Below, piece after piece: positions 25,825 through 34,640 of a stretch of DNA of 40,292 nucleotides. Every line of letters begins with the position of its first letter. Position 1 is the first letter of the stretch. The notes under the pieces were generated by a model. That model worked only from the letters and a program-made list of their open reading frames with translations. It was not told the origin of the DNA and did not search any database. Source of the stretch: Prevotellaceae bacterium (GTDB taxonomy: Bacteria; Bacteroidota; Bacteroidia; Bacteroidales; Bacteroidaceae); the NCBI GenBank assembly GCA_029226205.1, contig JAQXXT010000089.1, positions 1 to 40,292 of the forward strand. The letters are read 5' to 3'. The position numbers were made by a program, and so were the translations under genes.

Positions 25825-28030
25825 AGAGGAACTTAATACGGACGAGACGAATCTCATCTTCCGTATAATCACCGCCAAGTTCTTCGACGGCAGTATCTAG
25901 ATCATCTGTCTCCGACTCCATGAAATAATCATAGATATCATCGACATGATCATCATCCATCACGTCATCAATGAAATAATCAATGTTGATTTTCGTACCA
26001 CTGTATACAATGGCCTCTATCTCATCGAGGAGCTCTTCAAACTCCAGTCCCTTAGCCTCAGCAATATCGTCGAGAGCTATCTGGCGATCGATGGCCTGAA
26101 TGATCTGCACTTTCAGCATACTCTTCTTTGCGACAGTACGCACACGCAGTTCCTCCGGACGCTCGATATCATTCTCCTGACAGTATTTCTTGATGAGTTC
26201 GATGAACTTCTTGCCATAGCGCTTGGCTTTTCCGGCACCAACGCCTTGAATCTGCTGTAACTCCTGTAAAGTGACAGGATACATCGTAGCCATCTGTTCC
26301 AGAGAGACATCCTGGAAAATGACATACGGCGGAAGACCAGCCTTACGGGCCTCATCACGACGCAGATCCTTCAGCATCTTGAAGAGAACGCCATCGAGGG
26401 CATCTGTAGCGCCGCCAGCAGCCTCTTGGGGACCATCATCTTTATATTCATGATCCTCTACAATCAGAAACGATGTTGGATTCTTGATAAACCGTTTGCC
26501 GGCAGCCGTGAGTTTCAACAGTCCATAGTTCTCCACATCTTTCTTCAGATAACCGGCGATAAGGGCCTGACGAATAACGGGATTCCACAGTTTGTCATTC
26601 TCATCTTCTCCCGCACCGAACTCCTCCAGCTCATCATGATGGTGAGAGACAATATTGTCTGTGGCTCGTCCTTTCACAAAATCAATGATATAGTCCTGAC
26701 GGAAATTCTCCTTCACGGCAGCGACAGCCTTCAACACGATCAGCAATAACTTCCCGGCTTCGATCTTCTTCTTCGGATGCAGACAATTATCACAGTTGCC
26801 ACAGTTGTCTTTCGGATATTCCTCACCGAAATAATGCAACAGCATCTTTCGACGGCACACAGACGACTCCGCATAGGCGGCAGTCTCAGCGAGAAGCTGG
26901 CGACCAATATCCTGCTCGGCAACAGGTTTGCCCTCCATGAACTTCTCTAATTTCTTCAGATCGTTATAACTATAGAAAGCTATACAGATACCTTCTCCGC
27001 CATCACGACCGGCACGGCCCGTCTCCTGATAATACCCTTCCAGACTCTTGGGGATATCATAATGGATGACGAAACGTACATCCGGTTTGTCAATACCCAT
27101 ACCGAAGGCGATGGTTGCCACGATGACATCTATGCGCTCCATCAGAAAATCATCCTGAGTCTGCGAACGTGTCGCGGAGTCAAGACCAGCATGATACGGT
27201 GCTGCCTTGATATCATTGACTTTCAACACCTCTGCCAGTTCTTCCACCTTCTTGCGTGACAGACAGTAGATAATGCCACTCTTTCCTGGATGCTGCTTGA
27301 TGAACTTGACGATCTGCGTATCAATATCTTTCGTCTTATTGCGTACTTCATAGTAGAGATTAGGACGGTTGAAAGAGCTCTTGAACTCTTTGGCTTCAGG
27401 AATACCAAGCGTTTTCTTGATATCCGAACGCACCTTGTCGGTTGCCGTTGCCGTCAACGCAATGATCGGCGCACGGCCGAGGATATCCACGGCCTTACGG
27501 ATATTCCGGTATTCAGGACGGAAATCGTGCCCCCACTCAGAGATACAATGAGCCTCATCAACGGCATAAAAGGAGATCTTCACATCCAGAAGGAAAGAGA
27601 ACTTCACCCGCTTCACCGTCACCGTGTTACCATTCTCATCTTTTTCCTCCTCTTCCTTCAACAATGACTCAGGAGCCACATACAACAGTTTGGTATGTCC
27701 ACTGAGCACGTCAGCCTTTACACGCTCGATCTCTGCCTTGTTGAGGGAGGAGTTGAGATAATGGGCCACACCGGGGACCTCACTCATGCCGTTGATGACA
27801 TCGACCTGATTCTTCATCAGGGCAATCAACGGAGAGATGACGATGGCCATACCGTCCATGATCAGGGACGGCAACTGGTAACAGAGACTCTTTCCTCCTC
27901 CGGTAGGCATCAGTACGAACGTGTCGTTGCCAGCCATCAGGTTCTTGATAATCGCTTCCTGGTCGCCTTTAAACTTGTCAAAGCCGAAATAGTGTTTCAG
28001 TTGCTGTGTAAGATTGATATCTTGTGCCAT
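25808..28030 (-). CDS. recQ: ATP-dependent DNA helicase RecQ
   Basis: RecQ unwinds DNA 3' to 5' in recombination and fork repair. The ATG at 28028-28030 gives 740 residues; a GTG three codons upstream is possible but less likely. The helicase core has Walker A MPTGGGKSLCYQLP (41-54), the DEAH box with aromatic-rich loop (AVDEAHCISEWGHDFRP) and motif VI QETGRAGRDG. A four-Cys zinc region follows (CRRKMLLHYF to CGNCDNC), then a winged-helix RQC domain and an HRDC domain (about 580-640, LQQIQGVGAGKAKRYG). The final 100 or so residues form an acidic extension rich in Asp/Glu (ESETDDLDTAVEELGGD), longer than E. coli RecQ (609 aa). It follows clpX by 69 bases with a hairpin between them. Confidence 0.95.
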   Translation of the reverse strand: MAQDINLTQQLKHYFGFDKFKGDQEAIIKNLMAGNDTFVLMPTGGGKSLCYQLPSLIMDGMAIVISPLIALMKNQVDVINGMSEVPGVAHYLNSSLNKAEIERVKADVLSGHTKLLYVAPESLLKEEEEKDENGNTVTVKRVKFSFLLDVKISFYAVDEAHCISEWGHDFRPEYRNIRKAVDILGRAPIIALTATATDKVRSDIKKTLGIPEAKEFKSSFNRPNLYYEVRNKTKDIDTQIVKFIKQHPGKSGIIYCLSRKKVEELAEVLKVNDIKAAPYHAGLDSATRSQTQDDFLMERIDVIVATIAFGMGIDKPDVRFVIHYDIPKSLEGYYQETGRAGRDGGEGICIAFYSYNDLKKLEKFMEGKPVAEQDIGRQLLAETAAYAESSVCRRKMLLHYFGEEYPKDNCGNCDNCLHPKKKIEAGKLLLIVLKAVAAVKENFRQDYIIDFVKGRATDNIVSHHHDELEEFGAGEDENDKLWNPVIRQALIAGYLKKDVENYGLLKLTAAGKRFIKNPTSFLIVEDHEYKDDGPQEAAGGATDALDGVLFKMLKDLRRDEARKAGLPPYVIFQDVSLEQMATMYPVTLQELQQIQGVGAGKAKRYGKKFIELIKKYCQENDIERPEELRVRTVAKKSMLKVQIIQAIDRQIALDDIAEAKGLEFEELLDEIEAIVYSGTKINIDYFIDDVMDDDHVDDIYDYFMESETDDLDTAVEELGGDYTEDEIRLVRIKFLSEQAN

Positions 28031-28064
28031 AATTGCCACATTGGTTCCTTAGTTTGTTGTCAAA

Positions 28065-28091
28065 GGAAGGTGCCGCGAGGGGGCACCTTCC
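28065..28091 (-). terminator. Hairpin between clpX and recQ
   Basis: A perfect 10-bp inverted repeat, GGAAGGTGCC (28065-28074) with GGCACCTTCC (28082-28091), has a 7-nt loop. Only a short T run (TTTG) follows on the minus strand. It is more likely a partial attenuator or RNA-stability element than a full terminator. Confidence 0.55.
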
Positions 28092-28099
28092 CGAAAAGG

Positions 28100-29347
28100 T
28101 TATGCCGACTGCTGCAGTTTCTGCAGGTTGGCTTTGTCGACTTGCTGCTTGGCATAGTCGAGGGTTACCTCAAATTTCTTTGCCCTGGAAGATGGTTTCT
28201 CGTACATCGCATCGATCATGATAGCCTCAACGATGGAACGGAGTCCACGGGCACCGAGCTTATACTCCAATGCTTTATCAACGATAAAGTCAAGGGTCTC
28301 ATCAGTGAACGTGAGCTTTATACCATCCATTGCGAACAACTTCTCATACTGACGGAGAATGGAATTCTTCGGTTCCACGAGAATACGACGCAGAGCTGTA
28401 CGGTCGAGAGGCTGCAGATACGTTAGCACCGGCAGACGACCGATAAGCTCCGGAATGAGTCCGAAAGACTTCAAATCCTGCGGAAGGATATATTTCATCA
28501 GATCACCGGTATCGATCTTCCTTACATTCTGAACGCTCTGATAACCTACCGTATGCGTATTCAGGCGCTGGGCGATCTTCCTTTCGATACCATCAAAGGC
28601 ACCACCACAGATAAAGAGGATATTCTTGGTGTCGACAACGGTATACTCCTGATCCGGATGCTTACGGCCTCCCTTTGGCGGCACATTGACCTTTGTGCCT
28701 TCCAGAAGTTTCAGCATGGCCTGCTGCACGCCCTCGCCACTGACATCACGCGTGATAGACGGGTTGTCACTCTTACGGGCGATCTTGTCGATCTCGTCAA
28801 CGAAGACAATACCGCGCTCGGCTGCAGCCACATTATAGTCGGCAGCCTGAAGCAGACGGGAGAGAATACTCTCCACATCCTCACCGACATAACCGGCCTC
28901 CGTGAATACCGTGGCGTCAACGATGGTGAAGGGAACATGGAGGAGCTTGGCAATAGTACGGGCCAAAAGAGTCTTTCCTGTTCCCGTACGACCAACCATG
29001 ATGATATTGCTCTTCTCAATCTCCACGCCGTCGTCATCCTTCGGCTGAGCGAGACGCTTATAATGATTGTAGACAGCGACAGCGAGATGGCGTTTGGCAT
29101 CATCCTGACCGATAACATACTGGTCGAGATAAGCCTTGATCTCTTTGGGCTTGGGAACCTTCTTTAAATCGACCTCCTCAACTTTTCCCTTCGACTTCTT
29201 TCCGGGAGCTTCGAGGACGCCTGCTTGTTGGCAGATCTGATAAGCCTGCTGTGCACACTGCTCACAGATGAAACCATTCAGACCGGAGATAAGAATCTTT
29301 ACCTGACTCTCGTCGCGACCACAGAAACTACATGTTTTCTTAGCCAT
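28100..29347 (-). CDS. clpX: ClpX, ATPase subunit of the Clp protease
   Basis: ClpX unfolds tagged proteins and feeds them to ClpP. The 415-residue AAA+ protein has an N-terminal zinc-binding domain (C6, C9, C28, C31) that recognises substrates and adaptors. Walker A is GRTGTGKT (119-126) where most ClpX have GPTGSGKT, and Walker B is in [13 protein letters not shown]. The RKH pore loop region (GGRKHPDQE) and sensor motifs ([23 protein letters not shown]) are present. It lies 14 bases after clpP, so the two are co-transcribed, the usual arrangement. The Ser to Arg-type change in Walker A position 2 is tolerated in many ATPases, so activity is expected. Confidence 0.97.
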   Translation of the reverse strand: MAKKTCSFCGRDESQVKILISGLNGFICEQCAQQAYQICQQAGVLEAPGKKSKGKVEEVDLKKVPKPKEIKAYLDQYVIGQDDAKRHLAVAVYNHYKRLAQPKDDDGVEIEKSNIIMVGRTGTGKTLLARTIAKLLHVPFTIVDATVFTEAGYVGEDVESILSRLLQAADYNVAAAERGIVFVDEIDKIARKSDNPSITRDVSGEGVQQAMLKLLEGTKVNVPPKGGRKHPDQEYTVVDTKNILFICGGAFDGIERKIAQRLNTHTVGYQSVQNVRKIDTGDLMKYILPQDLKSFGLIPELIGRLPVLTYLQPLDRTALRRILVEPKNSILRQYEKLFAMDGIKLTFTDETLDFIVDKALEYKLGARGLRSIVEAIMIDAMYEKPSSRAKKFEVTLDYAKQQVDKANLQKLQQSA

Positions 29348-29361
29348 TGTATCTGTTCTCC

Positions 29362-30030
29362 TTATTTCTTACGTGTCAAGACCTGATCGATCATGCCATA
29401 GGCCTTTGCCTCTTCGGCAGTCATCCAGTAGTTACGGTCACTGTCCTGATAAACCTTTTCATAAGGCTGATGAGAATGATCAGAGATAATGGTGTAGAGT
29501 TCCTTTTTGAACTTCAGGATCTCCTTAGCCTCAATCTCGATATCGGAAGCCTGTCCCTGTACGCCACCGAGCGGCTGATGAATCATCACACGGCTGTGAG
29601 GCAGTGCAGAACGCTTACCTTCCTGACCGGCAACGAGGAGTACGGCTGCCATGGAAGCAGCCATACCCGTACAGATCGTAGCAACATCAGAGGTGATGAA
29701 CTGCATCGTGTCGTAAATACCAAGACCGGCCGTGACACTGCCGCCGGGGGAGTTAATATAGATCGACACATCCTTACCGGGGTCCGTAGAGTCCAGATAC
29801 AGGAGCTGTGCCTGGAGCGTATTTGCCGTATAGTCGTCAATCTCCGTACCCAGGAAGATGATGCGGTCCATCATCAGACGGGAGAAAACATCCATCTGCG
29901 TCACATTAAGCTGACGCTCCTCAAGGATATACGGGTTGAGATACTGCTGCTGTGCCTTGACGACATCGTCAAGCACCATGCCATTCATTCCCAGTTTCTG
30001 GGTGGCATATTTTCTAAAATCGTTATTCAT
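29362..30030 (-). CDS. clpP: ClpP, proteolytic subunit of the Clp protease
   Basis: ClpP is the tetradecameric serine protease of ClpXP. The 222-residue protein has a Bacteroidota-type N-terminal extension of about 35 residues. The active-site Ser is S126 in [10 protein letters not shown] and the His is H151 in VMIHQP. The third triad position reads [10 protein letters not shown], with N200 where most ClpP (including Bacteroides relatives as recalled) have Asp. The codon is AAC, one base from GAC. Listeria ClpP1 shows a similar Asn, so this may be an altered-activity form. Oligomer handle residues and the [10 protein letters not shown] strand are normal. It heads clpP-clpX-recQ and is separated from tig by a long inverted repeat. 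Confidence 0.95.
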   Translation of the reverse strand: MNNDFRKYATQKLGMNGMVLDDVVKAQQQYLNPYILEERQLNVTQMDVFSRLMMDRIIFLGTEIDDYTANTLQAQLLYLDSTDPGKDVSIYINSPGGSVTAGLGIYDTMQFITSDVATICTGMAASMAAVLLVAGQEGKRSALPHSRVMIHQPLGGVQGQASDIEIEAKEILKFKKELYTIISDHSHQPYEKVYQDSDRNYWMTAEEAKAYGMIDQVLTRKK

Positions 30031-30086
30031 TTAAGTCCTTTTCCTTTTATTTTAGGGGAGTTAGATATACCTTTCGAAGACGAAAA

Positions 30087-30154
30087 GAGAGGTTATCGAC
30101 CTCTTCTTCTTCATTCGTAGGAACAAAGATAATAAAAAAAGTCGATAACCTCTC
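30087..30154. repeat. Long inverted repeat between tig and clpP
   Basis: Two 14-base arms, GAGAGGTTATCGAC (30087-30100) and GTCGATAACCTCTC (30141-30154), are exact reverse complements 40 bases apart. The loop contains the clpP -7 box. On the minus strand the downstream arm is followed by TTTT, as in a terminator. That arm can alternatively fold by itself (GAGGT, loop, ACCTC at 30089-30103). Confidence 0.7.
30124..30131 (-). promoter_or_regulatory. -7 box of the clpP promoter
   Basis: On the minus strand TATCTTTG matches TAnnTTTG about 95 nt before the clpP ATG. No clear TTTG is seen 19-21 nt upstream. The box sits in the loop of the 30087-30154 inverted repeat. Confidence 0.55.
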
Positions 30155-30185
30155 AGAAAAAGAAGTTTTTTTGCTATTTTTTTTC

Positions 30186-31541
30186 TTATTCGCTCATCAT
30201 CTTGTTGAAATCGTCAAGACTGACCTCTTTCTCATCCAGTTTGACGACCTTCTTCAGTGCTTCGGTGAGCTTGACATCGATAGCGCGATCAACGAGCTGG
30301 TCATTGGCATTACCCTTCTTCAGAATCTCATTGGCATAGTTCTCAATATACTCCTCGGGAATATTGGTCATGCCATACTGAGCGAACTGCGCACGGGCAG
30401 CCTCCTTAGCAGCTTCCTTGACATCCTTGTCATCAACCTTGATGCCCTGAGCCTCAACGAGCTGTTCCTTGATGAGATGCCATGTCAGCTCCTTGATAGA
30501 GTTGTCATAGTTCTTATCGACGAAGCCCTCGCCCTTGTCCTTGTTGTTCTGAAGCATGATCTTCTTCAGCAGAGCATCAGGATACTCGAGCTTGCCAACT
30601 TTTTTCTCGCAGTGAGCACGAACATCGAGGATAAACTTATAGTCGGAATCGACAGTAAGCTGTTCCTTCAGACCGGCAGCGATCTTGTCGCGGAACTCCT
30701 GCTCGCTCTTTACCTCACCCTTACCATAGGTCTGGTCGAAGAGTTCCTGATCAATGGCATGCTTCTGGAAACGCTGTACTTCCGTAACCTGGAACGTGAA
30801 GTCACCCTCATGATCCTTCACAGCGTCCTTCTCGATCTTCAGCAGGCCAGCGATCTCTGCATCGTTGTCAGGATAAGCCTTCTTCGGATTGAAAGTGATG
30901 ATATCACCGGGCTTTGCACCTTCGAAGAGTTTCTTCTGATCCTCTACCTTAATATATTCCGGCATGATAGAAGCGGAGTCGACGGTGATGCCATCTTCCT
31001 TCGTGTTACCGTTAGCATCAAGCTCACGAAGATCACCCTTGAGGATATCATCCTTCTGATAGCTGTCAGCCTTTACATAAGAGCCCATACGGCTAGCGAA
31101 CATATCCACCTGACGGTTGACAAGATCGTCATCAACCTTGATGTTGTAGTAAGGAATCTTGTCGCGGCCCGTCAGAGACACCTTGAACTCCGGAGCTACG
31201 GCAATATCAAACTTGAATACATAGGGAGCTTCCTTCTCAAGATCAACAGGCTCCTGCTTCTCGGAAGCCAAAGGCTCACCGAGCATCTGAATCTTGTTGT
31301 CCTGGACATACTTGTAGATTTGCTGACCAAGGAACTTGTTGATAGCCTCATACTTCACCTGACCGCCGAACTGGCGCTTGATCATGCCCATAGGAGCCTG
31401 ACCGGGACGGAAACCGGGAACAGTAGCACGCTTGCGATAGTCCTTCAGGGTTTTCTCTACCTCAGGCTTGTAATCAGCCTCTTCAACTTCGATCGTCAAC
31501 AGACCATTGATCTTGTCGGGATTCTCAAATGAAATTTTCAT
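30186..31541 (-). CDS. tig: Trigger factor
   Basis: Trigger factor is the ribosome-bound chaperone that meets nascent chains. The 451-residue protein begins MKISFENPDKINGLLTIEVE and has the ribosome-binding segment with GFRPGQAPMGMI (the GFRxGxxP signature, about 43-54). The middle PPIase-like domain is degenerate (about 160-250). The helical C-terminal arms match the diverged Bacteroidota form. A tail of Lys/Asp-rich helices ends the protein. Its usual partners clpP and clpX follow downstream, though separated by an inverted repeat and a likely new promoter. A -7 box lies about 90 nt upstream. Confidence 0.93.
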   Translation of the reverse strand: MKISFENPDKINGLLTIEVEEADYKPEVEKTLKDYRKRATVPGFRPGQAPMGMIKRQFGGQVKYEAINKFLGQQIYKYVQDNKIQMLGEPLASEKQEPVDLEKEAPYVFKFDIAVAPEFKVSLTGRDKIPYYNIKVDDDLVNRQVDMFASRMGSYVKADSYQKDDILKGDLRELDANGNTKEDGITVDSASIMPEYIKVEDQKKLFEGAKPGDIITFNPKKAYPDNDAEIAGLLKIEKDAVKDHEGDFTFQVTEVQRFQKHAIDQELFDQTYGKGEVKSEQEFRDKIAAGLKEQLTVDSDYKFILDVRAHCEKKVGKLEYPDALLKKIMLQNNKDKGEGFVDKNYDNSIKELTWHLIKEQLVEAQGIKVDDKDVKEAAKEAARAQFAQYGMTNIPEEYIENYANEILKKGNANDQLVDRAIDVKLTEALKKVVKLDEKEVSLDDFNKMMSE

Positions 31542-31626
31542 CTTGATTGTCTAAATTTTTATGTTTTATTTTTTATTCTTCTTGATTCTGTTCGTTTCTT
31601 TTGCGGCCTAATGTCCGTTGAACTTG

Positions 31627-31634
31627 CAAAGTTA
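31627..31634 (-). promoter_or_regulatory. -7 box of the tig promoter
   Basis: On the minus strand TAACTTTG matches the consensus exactly. No TTTG is visible at the expected -33 distance. The leader would be about 80 nt. Confidence 0.5.
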
Positions 31635-31708
31635 AGCATATTTATTGAATATACCTAATACGCATGTCCGTTTTTTCGTTTTTTTTACTTTTCTCCTGTT
31701 TCTTCGCT

Positions 31709-32503
31709 TTATTTTTCTTCCTCAGCCTCTGCCTCCTCATCTTCCTCATTGGGCTTAAACTTCCGATAGACGAAATTATCAGAGAGGTAGTTCTTGCGGA
31801 CAACGGGATTGACGGCCAACTCCTCCGGCTTTCCCTGGAAAAGGATACGGCCCTCAAAAAGGAGATAGGCACGGTCAGTGATAGACAGTGTTTCCTGAAC
31901 GTTATGGTCCGTGATGAGAATACCAATATTACGGTATTTCAATCGCCATACGATATGCTGGATATCTTCCACGGCAATAGGATCGACACCGGCGAAAGGC
32001 TCATCGAGCATGATGAATTTCGGGTTAATGGCCAGACAACGGGCAATCTCCGTACGACGGCGCTCACCACCAGAGAGCTGGTCACCTTTATTTTTCCGAA
32101 CCTTGGTAAGACGAAATTCCTTGATGAGACTCTCCAACTTATCAATCTGTTGCTGGTGACTGAGCTTCGTCATCTCCAAAACGGCCATAATATTATCCTC
32201 CACACTCATCTTGCGGAACACACTGGCCTCCTGAGGCAGATAGCCGATACCAGCACGGGCACGCTTATATACCGGAAAGGACGTAATCTCCTTGTCATCG
32301 ATATATACATGTCCCTCATTAGGTACGACCAAGCCAGTAGTCATATAGAAAGAGGTAGTCTTACCGGCACCGTTAGGACCGAGAAGACCGACGATCTCCC
32401 CTTGCCGGACATTGATGGTGACATGATTGGCTACCGTACGCTTGCCATAGCGCTTCACCAACCCCTCCGTACGGAGGATGGAATGATTTTCGTTTTCTGA
32501 CAT
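31709..32503 (-). CDS. lptB: LptB, ATPase of the LPS transporter
   Basis: LptB powers extraction of LPS from the inner membrane by LptFG. The ATG at 32501-32503 gives 264 residues. A start 7 codons upstream would lie inside the -7 promoter box and is rejected. Walker A is GPNGAGKTT (42-50), the signature is [13 protein letters not shown], and Walker B is [16 protein letters not shown], whose PFAGVDP form is typical of Lpt[17 protein letters not shown] carries the switch His. The C-terminus ends in an unusual run of Glu/Asp/Ala of about 18 residues. The gene is divergent from mlaE, another outer membrane lipid transporter, and their promoters lie back to back. Confidence 0.94.
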   Translation of the reverse strand: MSENENHSILRTEGLVKRYGKRTVANHVTINVRQGEIVGLLGPNGAGKTTSFYMTTGLVVPNEGHVYIDDKEITSFPVYKRARAGIGYLPQEASVFRKMSVEDNIMAVLEMTKLSHQQQIDKLESLIKEFRLTKVRKNKGDQLSGGERRRTEIARCLAINPKFIMLDEPFAGVDPIAVEDIQHIVWRLKYRNIGILITDHNVQETLSITDRAYLLFEGRILFQGKPEELAVNPVVRKNYLSDNFVYRKFKPNEEDEEAEAEEEK

Positions 32504-32521
32504 GCTCAAAACATTTGGCTG

Positions 32522-32552
32522 CAAAGTTACACTAAAAGCGTGGAATTACAAA
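32522..32552 (-). promoter_or_regulatory. lptB promoter, Bacteroidota type
   Basis: On the minus strand TTTG (32552-32549) is followed by 19 nt and TAACTTTG (32529-32522), an exact match. The lptB ATG begins 18 bases later, so the leader is only about 10 nt. Confidence 0.78.
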
Positions 32553-32603
32553 GCATTAAACGTTTTTTTTCATTTCCGCCTCGCCATTTCCGAAAATAAT
32601 GAT

Positions 32604-32611
32604 TACTTTTG
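32604..32611 (+). promoter_or_regulatory. -7 box of the mlaE promoter
   Basis: TACTTTTG matches TAnnTTTG, 31 bases before the mlaE ATG. The -33 region is not a good match. It is divergent from the lptB promoter, and the two share about 50 bases of upstream sequence. Confidence 0.55.
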
Positions 32612-32642
32612 CATCAAAATAAGTTTTCGAAATAAGTTTACT

Positions 32643-33389
32643 ATGCTGATCATAAAATGGCTTAACACCTTCGGGAAATATCTTATTCTCATGTCGAGGA
32701 CCTTCGCACGTCCGGACCGCATTAGGATGTTCCTCAAACAGTATGTTAAAGAGATGTCACAGCTCGGTGTCGACTCCATCGGTATCGTCCTGCTTATCTC
32801 CTTCTTCATCGGTGCCGTAATCTGCATCCAGATGAAAGTGAATATCCAGAGTCCGTGGATGCCCCGCTGGGTTGCCGGATACACAACGCGAGAGATCATG
32901 TTGCTCGAGTTCTCCTCTTCCATCATGTGTCTGATTCTCGCAGGAAAAGTAGGATCAAACATCGCCTCCGAGATTGGTACGATGCGTGTGACACAGCAAA
33001 TTGACGCCCTAGACATCATGGGTGTCAACTCCGCCAACTATCTTATCCTGCCAAAGATCATGGGTTTGATGACCCTCATGCCTTTCCTCGTGATTTTCTC
33101 CTCGGCGATGGGAATGGTCGGAGCCTATGGCACGGCTTACATCGGACATATCATCTCCCCCGAAGACCTCACACTGGGCATGCAGCACTCATTCAACGAG
33201 TGGTTCGTATGGATGAGCATCATCAAGAGCATGTTCTTCGCCTTCATCATCGCCAGCGTCTCCTCCTATATGGGCTATACTGTTGATGGTGGCAGCATTG
33301 AGGTCGGCAAGGCCAGCACCGATGCCGTCGTCTGCTCCAGTGTACTCATCCTCTTCTCCGATATTTTCCTCACCCAGATGTTATCCTAA
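32643..33389 (+). CDS. mlaE: MlaE, permease of the phospholipid ABC transporter
   Basis: This is the inner membrane permease of the Mla-type transporter that moves phospholipids between the membranes. The ATG at 32643 gives 248 residues. Longer in-frame starts lie before the -7 box and are rejected. The family motif region is clear: an amphipathic start (LIIKWLNTFGKYLI), GVDSIGIVLLISFFIGAVICIQM (first membrane segment), then LILAGKVGSNIASEIGTMRVTQQIDAL. That last segment contains the conserved Glu of the coupling helix. Three or four more membrane segments follow to about 245. mlaF starts 10 bases later. An MCE-domain mlaD, normal in E. coli and many Bacteroidota, is not the next gene. Confidence 0.9.
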   Translation: MLIIKWLNTFGKYLILMSRTFARPDRIRMFLKQYVKEMSQLGVDSIGIVLLISFFIGAVICIQMKVNIQSPWMPRWVAGYTTREIMLLEFSSSIMCLILAGKVGSNIASEIGTMRVTQQIDALDIMGVNSANYLILPKIMGLMTLMPFLVIFSSAMGMVGAYGTAYIGHIISPEDLTLGMQHSFNEWFVWMSIIKSMFFAFIIASVSSYMGYTVDGGSIEVGKASTDAVVCSSVLILFSDIFLTQMLS

Positions 33390-33399
33390 AGTTCAACCC

Positions 33400-34176
33400 A
33401 TGATAGAAGTCAAACATTTAACCAAACGTTTCGGTGATAAGACCGTTCTCGATGATATCAATATGGTTTTTGAGTCCGGTAAGACGAACCTGATCATCGG
33501 ACAGAGCGGATCGGGAAAGACCGTTCTGATGAAGAACCTCGTTGGACTCCTCACACCTTCCTCCGGTGATGTGCTCTACGATGGCCGTAACTTCGTGGAG
33601 ATGGACAAGAAAGGCAAGGCACTCATCCGCCGTGAGATGGGCATGGTCTTCCAAGGCTCTGCCCTCTTCGACTCTCTAACCGTATTGGAGAATGTCATGT
33701 TTCCCCTTGACATGTTCTCCACGATGACGCTCCGTGAGCGCACGCACCGTGCGCAGGAATGCCTCGACCGTGTCAACCTCATCGACGCCCAACAGAAATA
33801 TCCCAGTGAAATCTCCGGCGGTATGCAGAAACGAGTAGCCATCGCCCGTGCCATCGTCCTCAATCCAAAATACTTATTCTGTGATGAGCCTAACTCCGGT
33901 CTGGACCCGAAGACGAGCCTCGTCATCGACGACCTCCTCTCCGGCATTACGAAAGAATTCAACACCACGACGATCATCAATACTCACGATATGAACTCTG
34001 TCATGGGTATCGGTGAGAACATCCTCTTTATATATAAAGGTCATAAGGAATGGCAAGGTAATAAGGACCAGGTCATCGACAGTACGAATGAGCGCCTGAA
34101 TGACCTCGTGTTCGCCTCCGATCTCTTCCGGAAAGTGAAGAAAATGGAGATCAAGGAAGAAAGGAAGGAGAAATGA
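33400..34176 (+). CDS. mlaF: MlaF, ATPase of the phospholipid ABC transporter
   Basis: MlaF is the ATP-binding subunit paired with MlaE. The ATG at 33400 gives 258 residues. An earlier start would overlap mlaE by more than 100 bases. Walker A is GQSGSGKT, the signature ISGGMQKRVAIARAI, and Walker B LFCDEPNSGLDPKTS. The NSGLDP form and the ISGGMQKR signature are typical of MlaF/Ttg2A rather than LptB. Its stop codon overlaps the following lipoprotein ATG (ATGA), so three genes form a coupled unit. The C-terminal extension after the ATPase core (about 30 residues, Lys/Glu-rich) resembles the MlaF tail that binds the partner subunit in relatives, though this is inference. Confidence 0.91.
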   Translation: MIEVKHLTKRFGDKTVLDDINMVFESGKTNLIIGQSGSGKTVLMKNLVGLLTPSSGDVLYDGRNFVEMDKKGKALIRREMGMVFQGSALFDSLTVLENVMFPLDMFSTMTLRERTHRAQECLDRVNLIDAQQKYPSEISGGMQKRVAIARAIVLNPKYLFCDEPNSGLDPKTSLVIDDLLSGITKEFNTTTIINTHDMNSVMGIGENILFIYKGHKEWQGNKDQVIDSTNERLNDLVFASDLFRKVKKMEIKEERKEK

Positions 34177-34595
34177 TGATACGTAAGAACCTTTTCTCTT
34201 CTCTGACGGTTGCCATGGCTTCCGCCACGCTTCTTTTTTTCTCGGCTTGTCATAAGGACAAGAAGCCGACGCCCGGGGAGATCGCCGCACAGACGGCGAA
34301 AAGCTATTATGATGAACTGATCGCCGGTCATGATGATGCGTTTATCAAGAATACCTATTTCCCCTATAAGATTCCCGACAGCTACCGCGACCAGCTCGAG
34401 ACGAATATCAAGATGTTCATGGGACAGCAGAAAGAGGAACATCAAGGAGTCAAGAAAGTAGATATTATCAGTGCCAAGGCTGACACCATCCGTAAGACAG
34501 CGGATGTCTTCCTTCGACTGCACTATGGTGACGGCACGAAAGAAGAGATCGCCGTACCGATGGTACTTGTCAAGAAACGATGGATGATGAAATAA
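34173..34595 (+). CDS. Small lipoprotein, DUF4878/NTF2-like candidate
   Basis: The 140-residue protein has a lipoprotein signal ending LFFSAC (C26), so it should be anchored in a membrane and face the periplasm. The mature part of about 115 residues has one helix pair (EIAAQTAKSYYDELIAG) followed by alternating beta-strands ending KKRWMMK. This order and the closing VKKRW strand are typical of DUF4878/NTF2-like lipoproteins. It starts inside the mlaF stop codon (ATGATG), so it is co-translated with the Mla ATPase. MlaC of E. coli also has an NTF2-like fold, so a periplasmic lipid-carrier role is possible but not shown by sequence. Either of two consecutive ATG codons could be the start. Confidence 0.75.
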   Translation: MMIRKNLFSSLTVAMASATLLFFSACHKDKKPTPGEIAAQTAKSYYDELIAGHDDAFIKNTYFPYKIPDSYRDQLETNIKMFMGQQKEEHQGVKKVDIISAKADTIRKTADVFLRLHYGDGTKEEIAVPMVLVKKRWMMK

Positions 34596-34640
34596 AACAA
34601 GAAAGGACGGCCCATACGGACCGTCCCTTTTGTTTTATTT
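34592..34640. terminator. Bidirectional terminator between the lipoprotein gene and der
   Basis: The arms AAATAAAACAA and TTTTGTTTTATTT flank GGACGG/CCGTCC, giving a long hairpin with A-tract and U-tract on both sides. It includes the stop codons of both convergent genes (34593-34595 and 34635-34637). Confidence 0.82.
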
